NCBI RefSeq assembly: GCF_030272615.1
Contig: NC_081412.1
Location: 671,238,852 to 671,302,851 of the forward strand
Direction of reading: 5' to 3'
Source: Cryptomeria japonica
Taxonomy: Eukaryota > Streptophyta > Pinopsida > Cupressales > Cupressaceae
DNA length: 64,000 nt
Below are positions 23,276-36,163 of the stretch, in pieces. Numbering within the stretch: the stretch's first letter is position 1; the number at the start of each line of letters is the position of its first letter. The position numbers and the translations under genes were made by a program. Below the pieces are notes generated by a model. It searched no databases. It saw only the letters and a list, made by a program, of their open reading frames with translations, and had not been told where the DNA came from.

Positions 23276-24088
23276 GCACAATCCTCAAAGAAAATGGGAA
23301 AGGAATCAAGCAAAGAACCGGCAGCCACTACCCCATTGTTGGAAATTAACACTATAAATGTTGAGAAGAAGAGCATAACAGAGATGAGTTCAATCGAACT
23401 CATGATGATTGTTGCTTAGAAAATGATCAAGGAAGGGATGGAGGAGAGGAAAACTATTGATCATTCCACTCTAATTTTGAACCAGTTGGACCCAGAATGC
23501 CAGATTGATAAGGGAGCAAGCCCATCTGGCAAGCTCAAGATGTTGGCAGAGCATATTTCAAAGGAATTTCAATTAGTGCAACAAATCTCTAACTGGCATG
23601 CTCTGAACCAGTTTTCTCAAGCCAAAAGGGCCACTTTTGATCAGTTGATTGAGTTGGATAAGGTACAGATAGCAGACAGATTGAAAATGATAGATGATGC
23701 CTTGAAACAATGTACAAATATGTACTGGGTATGTTGCAACTCAAGTTTACTTACTATAGATAAAGATAAAAACATTAACGATATTTAGAATAAAATTGCT
23801 ATCATTGTAAATAACTTTGATTGTGTAAATTCTTTAACCACATCGGTAGATGGTCAAATTTTGTTGTTAGAAGTTCAAAATTCAGCTCTTGAAAGTGACA
23901 GAGATAAAATCATACAAAGAGCTAAAGAGCTCAGAGGGTTAGTGAGTCCCTGGTTGGACACACTACATGTACATAGAGAGTGTATAGATATGATGGGGAA
24001 GCCCACATTAGCAAATTTCAAAGAAAAAGAATTTCATGCACACATCCTAAATGAACTTGTGTCAATATTAGGGACATCCAAATCCGGT
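23276..24088 (+). pseudogene. Element A ORF2, 3' part
   Basis: Resumes the A reading after B. Phrases such as KKSITEMSSIELMMIV and CTNMYWVCCNSSLLTI align with KKSIIEMSPTELMIV and CTNIYRVCCNIEILI of C. The part at 23423-23788 is open (121 codons) and 23861-24088 is helical. It is truncated by the DNA-transposon-like repeat at 24089. This is the coiled-coil C-terminal region of ORF2. Confidence 0.7.
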
Positions 24089-25072
24089 CAGGGGGTAATC
24101 GTACAAATCTGTGTTGCACTTTCGTCTAACAATACCTATTCCGGCCGGAAGGGTTCTGGCTGGAATCCTTTCGGCCGGACTGACTTGGCGACCACGTAGC
24201 GCTCGCGTGGCAACAAATTTCCAGCCGGAAACATTCTAGATTGTATGTTTATGTCCTTTCAATACATTACACTATAGAAAATAATAAATATTTTGAATAG
24301 TTCCAGCCAGAACTGTCTATGTGGAATGCCCAGTGGTAGCCACATCAACAAAAATGATGATTTTCTTAAACTTGTCACTTCTGCAATAAAATTCAATAAG
24401 TAAATTAAACTTATTAAAAAAAATTAAAATACCCTTTTGTAGAGATCGAAGTCATGATTCTACTCATATAATTTATAATTTCTTGATTATATTTAATATA
24501 TAAAAAATTAAAAATTCTACGACTAGGTATTCTTTTGTTCTATAACAAGCTAGTTTGAAAAACAAAAGAAAATATCGAGTCACTTCAGAAAAATTTGAAA
24601 AAAATATGGTTCACTAGAAGAGAGAGTCTTCTCCAAAAGGGTATTTTAATTTTTTTTATTATCATAAATTGAATTGACAAATTGTAGTGGGAGACAAAAA
24701 CCATCAAATTTCAGCATATTCAACATCCAAATGCTATAAATCAAAAAATATACATCAAAATTTTTATTTTTTTTCATGCACTATATATATATGTCATCTA
24801 TAATGGATATCAAAATCAGAAAAAAATAAGTTGATTTACATTTTCATTTGTGGTGGACTTTAAAGCTAAAAAAACATATAAATTATTGACTAAAAAAATT
24901 TAAAAAATAGTAGACTTAAAATTCAACAAATTTTACACTTTTCATCAGTTTACATCATCTTAAAATTCAAAATGAAAATGACACTTTTATGGCGACGAAA
25001 TTGAACAGTTATTGTTGTGTTAACCTTTTCCTTTGTAAAAGTGTGACACGGGTTTATGCTTTTACCCCAGGA
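24089..25072 (-). mobile_element. DNA-transposon-like repeat, copy 2 (inverted to copy 1)
   Basis: Terminal inverted repeats are visible. CAGGGGGTAATCGTACAAAT at the left reads, from the other side, like CCTGGGGTAAAAGCATAAAC at the right, and both continue with a CTGTGTTGCACTTT / CCGTGTCACACTTTT block. The interior is AT-rich with a CCGGCCGG-rich patch at 24140-24235. It is homologous to 10138-11140 in opposite orientation. It separates the broken end of A from resumed X ORF2. No transposase is encoded. Flanks do not show an obvious target duplication, as expected if the junction was rearranged. Confidence 0.6.
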
Positions 25073-25074
25073 CA

Positions 25075-26989
25075 CTTATTTGGAGTTTTTGAAGAATGCT
25101 TATCCAGAAATTTTAAAGCTCATTCAACTCTGGTAAGAATTTTGAGAGACATTCTTCTATACATAATTTCATGAAGAGGTCAGAGAAGTAAAGAAGATAG
25201 CCACTTATGCTAGAGTAGCAAGGAAGCCTAAAACCAGTGGTGCCTAGCCAACCAAGAAGCCAAGGGCTAAAACTGAGTCATCTGGAAAAGCTAGAGCAAG
25301 TAAGAAGTAGAAGTCAAAATTGGATGAAGTTCTCAAATCTAGGAAAGTACAAGGTACATATGACGTTGTTCCCCCAATGACCCTGAAAAAAATAATTGAT
25401 GAAACTCTTAAGGATAGAAATTTGAAGAATGTGCCTGTGTACTACAAAAATTTTGATGATAAAGATCAGAGAGAAATTGAAGAAGCAGTTGTTCAATATA
25501 TGGATATTTATTGTAAGGCATTAATAGAACTATCATCCATGATCCCCAAGAGCCTATATGACATTTTGGATGCAAAGAGGAATACAACTAGTTTAGAAGA
25601 TGAAAGGATAAAAGAGTATGTATTAGTAAATCTATCCTTAGTCATTGATAAAGGAGAAGTTATTAGATTATTAAATCTTACAAAGGAAATATTTCGAATT
25701 AAGAAGAGGGTAAACAATCTTATGCTCCGCAAAAAAAAAAAGTCACTAAGGAAACAAAGACAATTTTGAGACAATTTTTTATTGATCACATAATTGATGT
25801 GAACCTGCCACATGATGAAACTCATCCAGGAAGAATCACATGATACATTTGTTCTGGAAGTGAATAAATCTATTCCTAACAAGAAAAAAGATTAATCATT
25901 CAAGAAAGCTATTTTGGAAGAACAACCAGGGTACATATCACATTTGATGATCCTGTTGATAATGTTGATGACTTTGGTGAAGTTGTACAGGATCCTTTGG
26001 TTATCAAAGTCATTTCAAAGAAGACAATTGAGGAGAAAAATGATACGAATAAGGACAAAGATGATGGTTGGAAAGGTGAAATGGATGAGAGTGCAGAGGT
26101 TGCAGAAAAAGAGAAAGGAGAGGAAAAGAGAGATCGGGCTCTAGTGACAATGGCAAGATACACTATTGTTGATAAAGGGAAATAGATTTTTACTGATTCA
26201 GATGACTTTGGTCAAGGACCTATTGATTTGAGTTCATTATCTACAATAAAAGAATTAAGGTTGGAAACTCTTGCATAAGTCAAAGCCAGTGAGGACTTAC
26301 TTAAGTCCCATTCTATAGATAAAGAATTTATAACATTGGCATGAGATGTCCTAGAGAAAATTGTGCCATCCTTCAAACCAAACTCATCTGATGCCTCTGG
26401 TAAGATTAAGAGTATGTTGAATGATGTAGGTTCTCATTTTGAATATTTGGAGAAGGCAACAGATATCAAAGTTTTGAATCAATTTAATGCTATAAGATTG
26501 AAAATATTTTTGAAGATGATTGAGGATTATAAGGTGATCTTAGTTACTGGTATGAAGAGAATTCAAGATGCAGTAGATGAATATGGTCAGATATACAAGT
26601 CATGTCTATTTTTTCCATAGTTCACTATAGAAATTGACAATAAAATTAGAGAGTGTGAAGGGCATCTTGCTAGCATATCACAGTCATATGCACCCCAATC
26701 AGTCCCAACTAGCAGTTTTAAGAATATTATATAAGATTAAGAGTTTAAATTAGAAAAAGGAAAGATTTTTGGGCAGAGTCTAGCTGAAGTAAGGAGTCTT
26801 ATCACTCCCTGGATAGATTCTTTGATGAGAAGTATGTAGGATGCTAAGGATGCACTAGATTTCAATGTTTTGGGAGATAGAAGAGGAGAAGAGGCGCTTG
26901 CTTATCTTTTTAGTGGGATGTTAATAATTTTGGAGAGTTTGAAGAAGGCATGGGAAAAACATTTGTTGTACCTTAGGACAATTTTTTAA
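25075..26989 (+). pseudogene. Element X ORF2, C-terminal part
   Basis: X resumes with a damaged segment (FHEEVREVKKIATYARVARK) and a basic Lys/Arg linker. An open block at 25320-25769 carries KKIIDETLKDRNLKNVPVYY and EEAVVQYMDIYCKALIELS, aligning with A, B and C. An acidic linker (about 25900-26230) and helical C-terminal blocks (26363-26620 and on to about 26989) follow, ending in a coiled coil. Several stops and frameshifts. It ends about 200 nt before the polypurine tract. Confidence 0.65.
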
Positions 26990-27192
26990 GATATATTCAA
27001 ATTTTTGTGAGAAATTTTACATATCCTTGTATATAAGTTTTGGTGGATTCCTCTATTTGGCATTGTTGTCAAAGGGGGAGAGGCGAGAGTGAAAAATGGT
27101 GCTAATTCTTAGGGGCAGCTTGTATATTCTTGTTGAGCTTGATTTGCAGTCTTGAGTGTACAACTTATTTTTGATAGTGTTTTCATCAATGC

Positions 27193-27205
27193 CAAAGAGG
27201 GAGAT
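27193..27205 (+). promoter_or_regulatory. Element X polypurine tract
   Basis: CAAAGAGGGAGAT abuts the 3' LTR. A second tract (AAAGGGGGAGAGG) occurs near 27073, so X has the multiple-tract pattern too. Confidence 0.82.
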
Positions 27206-28303
27206 TGTTGGCAAGAGACAATGTTCTGATGAAGATTTATGCATGAGAGATTCTTAGGGGTTGTCATTGATGGCAACTCAATTTAGAATTCACATCCGAT
27301 GTACATAGATTTGGTTTACTGGAAGGTCATTTTGTTCATTAGGCATAAGTCTGGAAGGTGGAACACAGTAACCGGTGGAATGTGCATATCTTAATTTTGA
27401 TTGGACAATTTTGGTTGTGATGATTAAGGTAGTTGATTCAAGGCTTGAGAAATATTATTTTATGATCCTAATATGTGGTATTTACTCATGAGTAAGTTTA
27501 GAGGTTCGGTATCTAGTAATTCAGTTTGAGAAAATCTATTTTGGTGTAACGTATGTTGCAGATTTTTTGGGTTGATTTTAGTGATTGGTTTCATGTTTGA
27601 GGTGTTTGGACTGACTTATTGTTATCTTATTATCATCTTGTTTTGGTCTGCATTTGTATGTTGCATGTTATACAGTTTTTGGAAGCCGGTATGGTTAATG
27701 ATTCTTTTTGTTAGTACAAATGTATAAGATTAATTTGGTTGATCATTTTGATATATATTATAAGTGAGAGAAGTTTGTACAAGAGAATGTGTGAATTTAG
27801 GTGAATGTGATTGGAGGTTTGGTACTCTGGTATTTGACAGAGAAAGAAAATAGGGAAGAGAGACAAAATAGTTGCAGAGGTTGATCTGATCCTAATCGGA
27901 GCTTTATTTTGTCATATTTAGATGCTATACTTCGGTTTATTCATTATTGTATTCATTTGTAATAGCCTATAAGGAAGCGAGCATTCCTTTAGGTTGTATC
28001 CCCTTTGTAATTAAGAACTGAGCTCTAGGCAGTGTGCCTGAATGCAAGTCCATTCCCCTTTTGTAATATTATCATACTTTTGGCAATAGTATAATAATAT
28101 TGTGGGTTCAAATCCCACTGTGGTTTTTCCCTTTCTGGGTTTCCACGTACAAATATTGGTGTTATGGTTGTGTGGTTGTTTACTTTATGTTTTTGCACTT
28201 TGCTTTCTTTCTTATGCATCTAGTGGTTTAAGAATCAAATTATCAAGTTTGAAAATTGTAAAACACTAATTCACCCCCCTCTCAGTGTTCATTGATTCCA
28301 ACA
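27206..28303 (+). repeat. Element X 3' LTR
   Basis: TGTTGGCAAGAGAC to GATTCCAACA, paired with 6953-8087. It has the block TTGTCATTGATGGCAAC near the start and CACCCCCCTCTCAGTG near the end. Confidence 0.88.
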
Positions 28304-30780
28304 TATAATTTGACAATTCCTCTCCCAATTGACTATTTGGCCACAATTAGAAATGGGAAACCCCTCCTCCTTTTCCCATTCTCTACATTGAAGACAAGAA
28401 GCCATTCTGGGCTAGAATATTTGGGATTAAGGAAAATGTAAATTTTCTATGGAATCTCTTTTGTTTTACCAAGATTGAAGATAGAGGATGGATAAGAGAA
28501 TACATGGAAGATGATGGAATTACTTTATCCATTTCTGAAGATAGAATAAATACTTGGGTGGCTGAGCTAAAAAAAAAGTGGTGGAATTAGGGCTTGAACC
28601 TATAGAATTATTGGTCTTCTTCCCCCATGTCCCTCTCCTTTTATTTTCTCATGAGATTGCCTTTGATAGAAGCAAGGTCCCTTTGTGACAAGCATTGGTG
28701 TCCCCTTCCTCTAATTTGGGTCATGGGTCTTTATCTCCCTCCTCTTCATCTCAAGCTCCCTAAATTAAATGTTTTATCTTTCGGTTTATTTTCATTAGCA
28801 TCTTAGGTTTGTGTTTAGGGTTCTCTCATATTTTTGTTTATACTCGAAGATGTAATTCTCAAACTGTTCGATTTGTTTTGGTTTCTCCTATCCTAGGTGG
28901 GCATTGGACTGTGAAGCCCAAATGGGATTGTCTTGTTTGGTCTCTGGCTTCATTTCCTATCTTTTCTAGACAATTTTAAATGTTTTAAATATTTTTAATA
29001 TATTTAATATAAAATATATCGACAATAGCCCCTTATTGATAAAAATTAGAAAAATCTAAATTAATATATAATTTTATAATAAATATTATAAACTAATACA
29101 TTTTAATATTTATTTTTAAATATTATATTACATTCACTTATAGTACATTTTATGATTTAATGATGTCATATATAGGAACATATAAAAATATAATAAGACA
29201 AACCATAGAATTTAATAATTTATAATATATTATCTAAAATTGAAATGGTGATCACAAAAAAAATAAAAATTGAACATCAGCGGTCTCCCTAATCCTTAAG
29301 GGATGCGGCTAAACTAGCTCCAAAATGACACGTTAACCACATGTGAAAACTCTTGTTATTGATCATCATCAACGATCTGTAATTTTTGCAAAAATCAATA
29401 AAATTTAGTTTTTTGATCCGTAACATGTTGTTTTGGTGCTAGTTTAGTTACAAACATCCTTAAAGAGGGATAAATATTTAATGACTCTTCAGACATATAG
29501 CTTGTCTTATTTTTTCCCGTGAGATAAATATTTAAGAAAGAAACTTCCATGACTTTCCTCGGCACCTCTTAACAAGTTTAACAACTCTCCAAATGTACAA
29601 CCTCCCTTGCCATTTCTTGAGTGTTAGTTCTAAAGAAATTGGCTTTGTTTATCTCTTAAATGAAGAATTTAGTCACTTTACAGATAAGATGGCCCTAAAA
29701 CCCTCCAACTTCACCAATATGGCCAGAAACAATAGGGAAAATGAACATATTAACTTATAGATTTTTCAGGTTCAACACATTAGAATAAGTTGAAAATATA
29801 TTGATAATATTGGCTTGCCAATTTAAGTTTCCATCCAAACCTCTAACAATTTATCTATGCCCTTAATTTGTAGCTTGTATGGATAGATGTGTACATCCAA
29901 CTTCTAGCTAGCATATCTTTTAATTCACTTATAGAGATGCGTATCCAAATTTTCTTTTGCAATTATGAAAAATGAAGGGAGAGCTCTCCTTTTCAATCCA
30001 TTAGAATCAATTTTCATATTTGAAAGATAATTTGATTTAGTGAAGGGAGATCTACTAATGTACACATAAATCTTGTATAGACTTACACTAATTTTTCCTA
30101 GACTTGATATTTAAAGATTTTGAATGCCCATCATAATTGTATCTTCCTAATATTGATTAATCAAGTCAAGAATCTTTACCCAAGTATACAATATTAATAT
30201 CATCCCAACTCTTGACTAAAAATCAATTTCCCTTTTGTAGGAAGAATCCTAATGTTCCTAAAAGCCAGAGAACATCGAGTAAAATGCTTTAAAGAAATGA
30301 AGGAAAATCTCCATTAACCATGATATTGGTTCCAAACTCTATTTCCTATATTTACATATTTGGCCATGAGCCCATAAATTTCACAACAAGGGTCTTTCCA
30401 TTATGCTTGGAAACTTATCAACCATCATATTAGGTATCCTAAGCTGGATACCACTATCCTTCAACACCAATTCATGATGGGAATGCAATCATAAATAGGA
30501 TACTTATCTTGAATAATATTTTTCCTCGATCATTGAATGTTGCTTCTCTCAGTGTTAGAATTCACGGGGACCTTTACTATGAGTATATATGCCTAAGAGA
30601 TCTAGACAACCCTGCATTTACCAAAGAGAAAAAGGTAAACTCTTTTCTAGGCACTGCTCCTCCTTGGCCACTAAGGGAGAGATTATTCATGAAAGTTGAA
30701 ATAAAACCCTATGGAGTTCCTCCAAACCCATCAATATCCCCTATTGTGAGATTTGTATACCCGTAAGGAGACCCTTTCAT
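28304..30780. other. Unassigned spacer between elements X and C
   Basis: Mostly AT-rich (very much so at 28980-29260). A plus frame at 30509-30766 (85 codons) just before element C has ordinary amino-acid composition but no family I recognise, and could be a fragment of an old transposon. No splice-supported exons found. Confidence 0.4.
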
Positions 30781-31634
30781 TGTTGGGATCCAAGAACACT
30801 AAGAGTGGGGGTTGAATCAGTGTTTTGTCAAAAAGATAAGATTTTATGCTTTTATACCATAAACATATAAACTATTAAATGAATAAACATGTAACTTGAA
30901 GAAAATAAACCATCCACATGAATGAACACCATAACACATAGATTTTATACATAGAAAACCTCAAAGAGGAAAAACCACAGTGGGATTTGTGACCCACAAT
31001 ATCAATTCACTGGCCATATGAAAGATATTACATAAAGATGGGCCCTGCACATGCAGGAATGCACACTACTCATCACTAAAGAGTATCACTGACTACAAGC
31101 TTCTTCTGAAGTAAAACAATGATAATGAACTCACAAAATGAATCTCTTATGCTAAAAAGAGTTCTAATTATAACTCTTCTCTATATTGGTTCATAAACCC
31201 TAAACACTACTACTGGTATCTCCTTCCCTCCAAGAATGTCTTACAAACATCTACAAATCATTGCATGATACAACATTTGCATACAAATGATCTTCGCATT
31301 CCACAATCTCATCCACATGTTCTATATCTCATAATGACCTAACAAACTAGCCTATATAACCTTTACAAACATTATTCCTTATGTTGGATTATAATACAAA
31401 AAGATATGCAATGTCAGCCTTATACAACAATTACAAAATGATTTTACAAATAAAACTTCCTTGATGTCAGCTTCCCTAAAGTACTGGATGTCAGTGTCGG
31501 TACCGGTTGTAACCCTGGATGCTTAATGTTGGTGTCTATCAGTGAATGAATCCTAATGTTTGTATATGACTTCCATCTAATCTTGTTGCCATCAATGACA
31601 ACAAAATAAATCCGACAAGTGTCAATTGCTAACA
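30781..31634 (-). repeat. Element C 3' LTR
   Basis: Read on the minus strand it starts TGTTAGCAATTGACAC and ends GGATCCCAACA. A TATA-type word (TTATATA) lies at 31363-31369. The family 3' module is present. Confidence 0.87.
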
Positions 31635-31650
31635 ATCTCCCTCTTTGGCA
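31635..31650 (-). promoter_or_regulatory. Element C polypurine tract
   Basis: GCCAAAGAGGGAGAT on the minus strand abuts the LTR. Additional purine tracts on the same strand occur near 31712 and 31766. Confidence 0.82.
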
Positions 31651-31760
31651 TTGATGGCAACACTCATGTGAAAAATGGATTCTTTGCCGATTCAACTAAA
31701 AAATGACATATGCTCCCCCTAAGCAATACACTCCTAATATCTGATATTTTATGATATTTT

Positions 31761-34598
31761 TCACATATATGCACTCCTCCTTTGGCATAAATGCCAAAAA
31801 CTGGTGAAAGAATCATGTTTATCATGTAATTCCTTTAATCTTCTATCAAGATTTTCTATAAGAATTTCTATGTTACAACAGACCCTATAGATATTTGTAC
31901 ACCATTTCAAACAATTCTCAATAAGAATGAGTTTATCTTTAATTTTCTTCTTCTCTGTTACAATGATTTGTTCAGAAGCAACTCTTTTAGCCATAGTGAA
32001 TCTCTCTAGTGCCTACCAATCTGAAATCTTCTACAGTGATTGAAAATTGTTAGATATGTGCTTTGTTAGTGTTTTAAGCTTAGGTATTAATCTATGCAAA
32101 ATTGTAACTGATTGATCTATTATTCCCTTATCTGTGGATCCTTCCTTCAGTAGCTTTTGAGTAGTTACAATCATTAATTCAGTTGGACTCATCTCAATTA
32201 TTGATTTCTTCTCAACTTGAGAAGTGTCAGTTGCCAAAATCTTTGCCGAGGAATCAATATCTATTGTCGATGTAGTCCCAGTTCCATTTACCTTTACCTT
32301 AACCTCCTTTGCACAGGTGGCTTTTCCACTTGGTCTAGTAACAATTACTGTCAGTGGAGTATTATCCACAATATTCTCAATATCTTGTACATTGCCTTGC
32401 TTAGAAATAGTTTCTACTGGTATAAACTGTACACTCTACTTAGCTGCTGGTGATGTTTGTATACCTTTATTTTTTGCCAGTATATCCAAAAGTGGTTCAA
32501 AACTTCCCAAAATATGTTTCCCTTTTGATTTATTCAAAATGGTGGAAGTTGTTGACTTAACAAATTCTTCATGAAAGGTAAGAAAGTCTTAATTCTTCTG
32601 GAAGAATTTGGCCCAACCCTCACTGGTCTCATTTATAACCCCATTAACCCTGCCCATCATTAGCCTTATTTATTGGGGTTTGCTACTAAAAATTGTTCTA
32701 TTGGCAACATGTATACACCTCTTCATCTCTTCATTACTTATTGCACCACACAAATTCAAAATTTCTACCTCTTTGATTTCTCTATCCCTCTTGACTACGT
32801 CAACTCTTCTAGCATCTAGTTTATTGTACAATGATAGAGGAATTTCCTTCAAAATTTCTACTAAGGCTCTCTTATAAATATCTTTGTGCAACAAAATTGC
32901 CTCTTTTATCTCATTCTGCTCATTGTCCTCTAAAATCTCATAGTACATAGATAAATTTTTCAAAATTTCATCAATTAATTCAGCATAGATCATTTTAGCC
33001 TTACCAAACTTATTAGCATCATCACTCTTCTTCTTTTTGTTGGGGCTTGCTGGAGTGGATGTAACTGGTTTTCTCTTTTGAGTAGACTTCCTTGCCAGAG
33101 GTGGGGGTGCAGTAGGTTTTGTTACCTTTCTAACAAGTTTCCTCCTTGGCTCCTCCTTTTTCTCCTCTACCGGTGGTTGGTCTACTTTCTTCCTTTGTAC
33201 CCTTCTGAATGCTAGAGGTTCATTGTCCTCTAGATCAGAATCAAAAGTGATGGTAGAAATGTAAGCTTCAGGGTTCTTCACTTTTAGAGTACTAGCCACT
33301 GCCAGTTCTTTTACCGATTCTCCTATCAGTTTGGATCCAGAACCCATTTCAGTTCCTATCCTATGAATGACATTCTGCACAAATGAAGACATCTTATCTA
33401 TTTTCTTCTCCCTTCTCTTCCTATTGAAGACAATTTTGACTTCAAGAGATTTTTCTTCTGCAGTGCCAAAATGTTTGGTTTTGTCATCCAATGAAGCATC
33501 TAGCAGCATCTTTGCATAGAGATTCAAAATGTTATCATCCACCTCATATTGCAACTCTGTGACCCACATGGTCCTTGGTTCTACTACCTCCATGAAGGTT
33601 TCATCGGTATTCATCATAAAATAGATATCAGTGGAGTACTTCTCCACAATGTGCTTTGATATTATATCCCTCTGCCTCATATTTTCCTAAAATATTTTGA
33701 AATAACCCCAAAGTTTCTCATCTCTATCAATATCAAGACCGGTGATTGCTTCCTTGATTTGCATACCTACCGGTATGTCATGAGCCCAATGCTTCTTCCC
33801 TAGACCAAGTAGCTCATTTATGAAGTAAATAATTAAACAAGCAATGAGATTTTGAAATCTAAAGGTTCCTTTCTTAACACCCTTGATCTTTCCAAGATTC
33901 AACATCAGTTCACTCCTCAGCCATTCACATAAATCATATTTTTCATCATTCCTCAGCATCTGATATGCATCATGGATGCAAGAACAAGTAACATAATTCA
34001 ATCGGCTAGATTGAGTTACCTTATAACCGATTATCATGCTTGCAAACTTCACATTTGTGTTATTGATTATGTTGATCCTCATTGATCTATTGTCATGGGT
34101 TGCACGAGTGAGCTCCTCAACCCTTGTGTTGGAAATATTTTTTCTAGGTTATTGTCCGACTTTGGGTAAGCCGATGACTTCTTAAATTGCCTCCTTGGTG
34201 GTCATGTAAGGTAGATCCAACTAGATGAACTCATTGTGAACCCTGCTCAGAACTTATCTGATGATCTCATCTTTGAATTCCAATATGTATAGAATATAGG
34301 TTAACCCTAGATCCTCAATGGCTTTGTATTATGGCTTGATGGTGCTGGAGCTTCCCAGTAACATCATTTGATACATGCCTTTGATTTCCTCTATGCCTAG
34401 ATCCTCTAGGGTGTAGTGAATGTATACCCTTACATCTTCAACATACATCACACTATCGGGAACCCTAGAGAATGCTCTCGTAGAGTCTTCCTTCTTAGCT
34501 AGCAGAGGAACCTCCTTGAAAATGGGTCTCAGCCTATCCTTGACTTCGACAACGATAGGATTTGCAATGAAAGTAGGAGCTGAAGATCTAGATGTCAT
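31761..34598 (-). pseudogene. Element C ORF2: large protein of unknown function
   Basis: ATG at 34598 (MTSRSSAPTFIANP), 378 nt after ORF1, to a stop at 31761, about 940 codons. Blocks: VEDVRVYIHYTLEDLG (about 34420); IIGYKVTQSSRLNYVTCSC, YDLCEWLRSELML, FRFQNLIACLIIYFINEL and KKHWAHDIPVG (34082-33687); a 336-codon open stretch at 33680-32670 with HIVEKYSTDIYFMMNTDETF, TELQYEVDDNIL, a basic Lys/Arg/Pro linker and EEMKRCIHVANRTIF; then acidic and helical C-terminal parts (32369-31761). Breaks fall near 34330-34080, 33685, 32600-32370 and 32020. Predicted soluble; no membrane segments or known enzyme motifs. Conservation of the same blocks in X, A and B argues that the protein mattered to the element. 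Confidence 0.72.
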
Positions 34599-34975
34599 TT
34601 CAAAGAATACCTGAAAGTGAACATTGGTTGGAAGATTGAGTGGTTCTCAGATAATTGCTAGAATTCCTTTTAGAATGCCTTTGCTCGCTCTTAATCACCT
34701 AAAATTTTCCTTTTCTTCGCTCTAAATGCTTGAATGTTGGGTGAGTGAAAATGAATCCACTTTCTCCTTTTATCAGCAAATAAACCCTAATCTTTCTCTG
34801 TCATAAATGCTTCACAATCTACCCTACCGAATGTCAGTTTCATAGTCTTATGTCTGGTAAACCTTCATCAATGATGAACACAATTCTCTAGATCTCCTCA
34901 GATATCCTTCAAGGAATATGCAAGATTTGCAATGATTTTGCCAACCCCTAAGGCTTATGCCTCAGTTACGGGTGG

Positions 34976-36089
34976 AATTTCCTACTGGTGGAGGAATGCT
35001 CTGTTCTATTGGTGGACTTACTAGTGTTGTTTCATCTCAACTTGGTCCTTCAGATTTTCTAACCCATCTCTTGGTGTTATCTTGTTGTATTTCATCTACC
35101 TTCTGCTTTCCTTTCTCATTTGGTTGATTATTGCTAACAAGTTGAGTCTTGCTTCTGCAGTACTTAGCAATATGACCTATTTTGTTGCATGCATAACATG
35201 TAACATTGTTCTTATGAATTTCTTTGACATATCTAGTGTCATTCCTTGACCTACAATGATTATCCAAATGTCTAAACTTTCCACATGCATGACATTTAAC
35301 ATTCATTCTGCAGTCTTCTGACTTATGACCACATTTCTTGCAATTTGTGCATTGACTGGCAACATAATTGTAGTTTTGATTTGCTCTATTTTTACATTAT
35401 TTAGCCATATGCCCACATTTATTACAAACAAAGCATCTACCATTGAATTTATAAGCATTAGATTTCCTTACCGATTTTCTCTATTCTGATGATTTTTGCA
35501 CACAGATTGTCTGATCTGTGGTACCAGAGCTTTCACCTTGTACAAATCCAAGTCCTCTAGAATCATCACTTTGTCTTTGTCTTTTCAATAAGTCATCCAA
35601 TTGTGCAACACTGATCCTAAACTTTTCTTTGTACCCACTTGCAGTAGTCAGATCATCTCTCAAAGTTATTACTTGTCTTTCAAGTTCTTGTTCATTATTC
35701 TGGGATTGCACCAAACTAGTTTTCAACATATCATTCTCATAAGCCAATCTGTCACATTCTTCAGATTTGTTCTTTAGAGATGTAGCAATATTTTCTTCTT
35801 TCTTATTTCTATCCTCACTATCCTTTGACATCATCATAGTCAGGTCTTGCATTTCATTTTGCATGAGCATGTTTGCTTGACTCAGTTTATGACAATGTTC
35901 CTTGAGTGCATTATCATCATCTTGTTTTTGCAAAAGTTCCTTCCTCCTAGCTTGAGCTGATGATAACCTTTCTTGCACGACAAGAATGAATTCATTTGTA
36001 GAATTTAGTTCATCTTGCAGTTTCAAGTTCTTCATCCTTTCAATATTAGAATCCTTAAGAGCCATCTCAAGTTGCTTTTTCATAGCCAT
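34976..36089 (-). pseudogene. Element C ORF1: coiled coil plus four knuckles
   Basis: Start chosen at the ATG of MAMKKQLEMALK (36089), matching the start of B. The coiled coil is open to about 35481 (about 200 codons). After a stop come the knuckles: CFVCNKCGHMAK followed by a stop where Gln is expected, CTNCKKCGHKSEDC, CHACGKFRHLDNHC (Gly to Arg) and CYACNKIGHIAKYC. It ends at TAA 34976-34978. Same organisation as A and B. Confidence 0.77.
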
Positions 36090-36148
36090 GCCTAAAGATT
36101 CTAGTTTCAGGATCTTCCTCAAGTTGTTAAACTTCTTCCGAGGTACCA

Positions 36149-36163
36149 GGCTCTGATACAAAT
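36149..36163 (-). promoter_or_regulatory. Element C primer-binding site
   Basis: On the minus strand ATTTGTATCAGAGCC follows the LTR: the Met-tRNA site with one G-to-T change. Confidence 0.85.

Larger units (their letters stand above)
12024..24088 (+). mobile_element. LTR retrotransposon A, inserted in X and truncated at its 3' end
   Basis: A has a 5' LTR, primer site, ORF1 and most of ORF2, oriented like X. ORF2 is split by B and resumes at 23276. It then stops at about 24088, where the second DNA-transposon-like repeat starts. The polypurine tract and 3' LTR of A are gone, and about 60 codons of X ORF2 are also missing at this junction, so a deletion probably removed both. The A LTR is the same subfamily as that of element C on the other strand. 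Confidence 0.75.
6953..28303 (+). mobile_element. Outer LTR retrotransposon X (host of the nested insertions)
   Basis: Two directly repeated LTRs (6953-8087 and 27206-28303) open with TGTTGGCAAGA and close with CA. A Met-tRNA primer site follows the left LTR and a polypurine tract precedes the right one. Flanks are GATAA on the left and TATAA on the right, a 4/5 match to a 5-bp target duplication. About 13 kb of the span is later insertion (A with B inside, plus two DNA-transposon-like repeats). Its own internal part encodes only a gag-like ORF1 and the unknown ORF2. No protease, integrase, reverse transcriptase or RNase H is present. The LTRs are clearly diverged, so X is the oldest layer. 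Confidence 0.85.
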
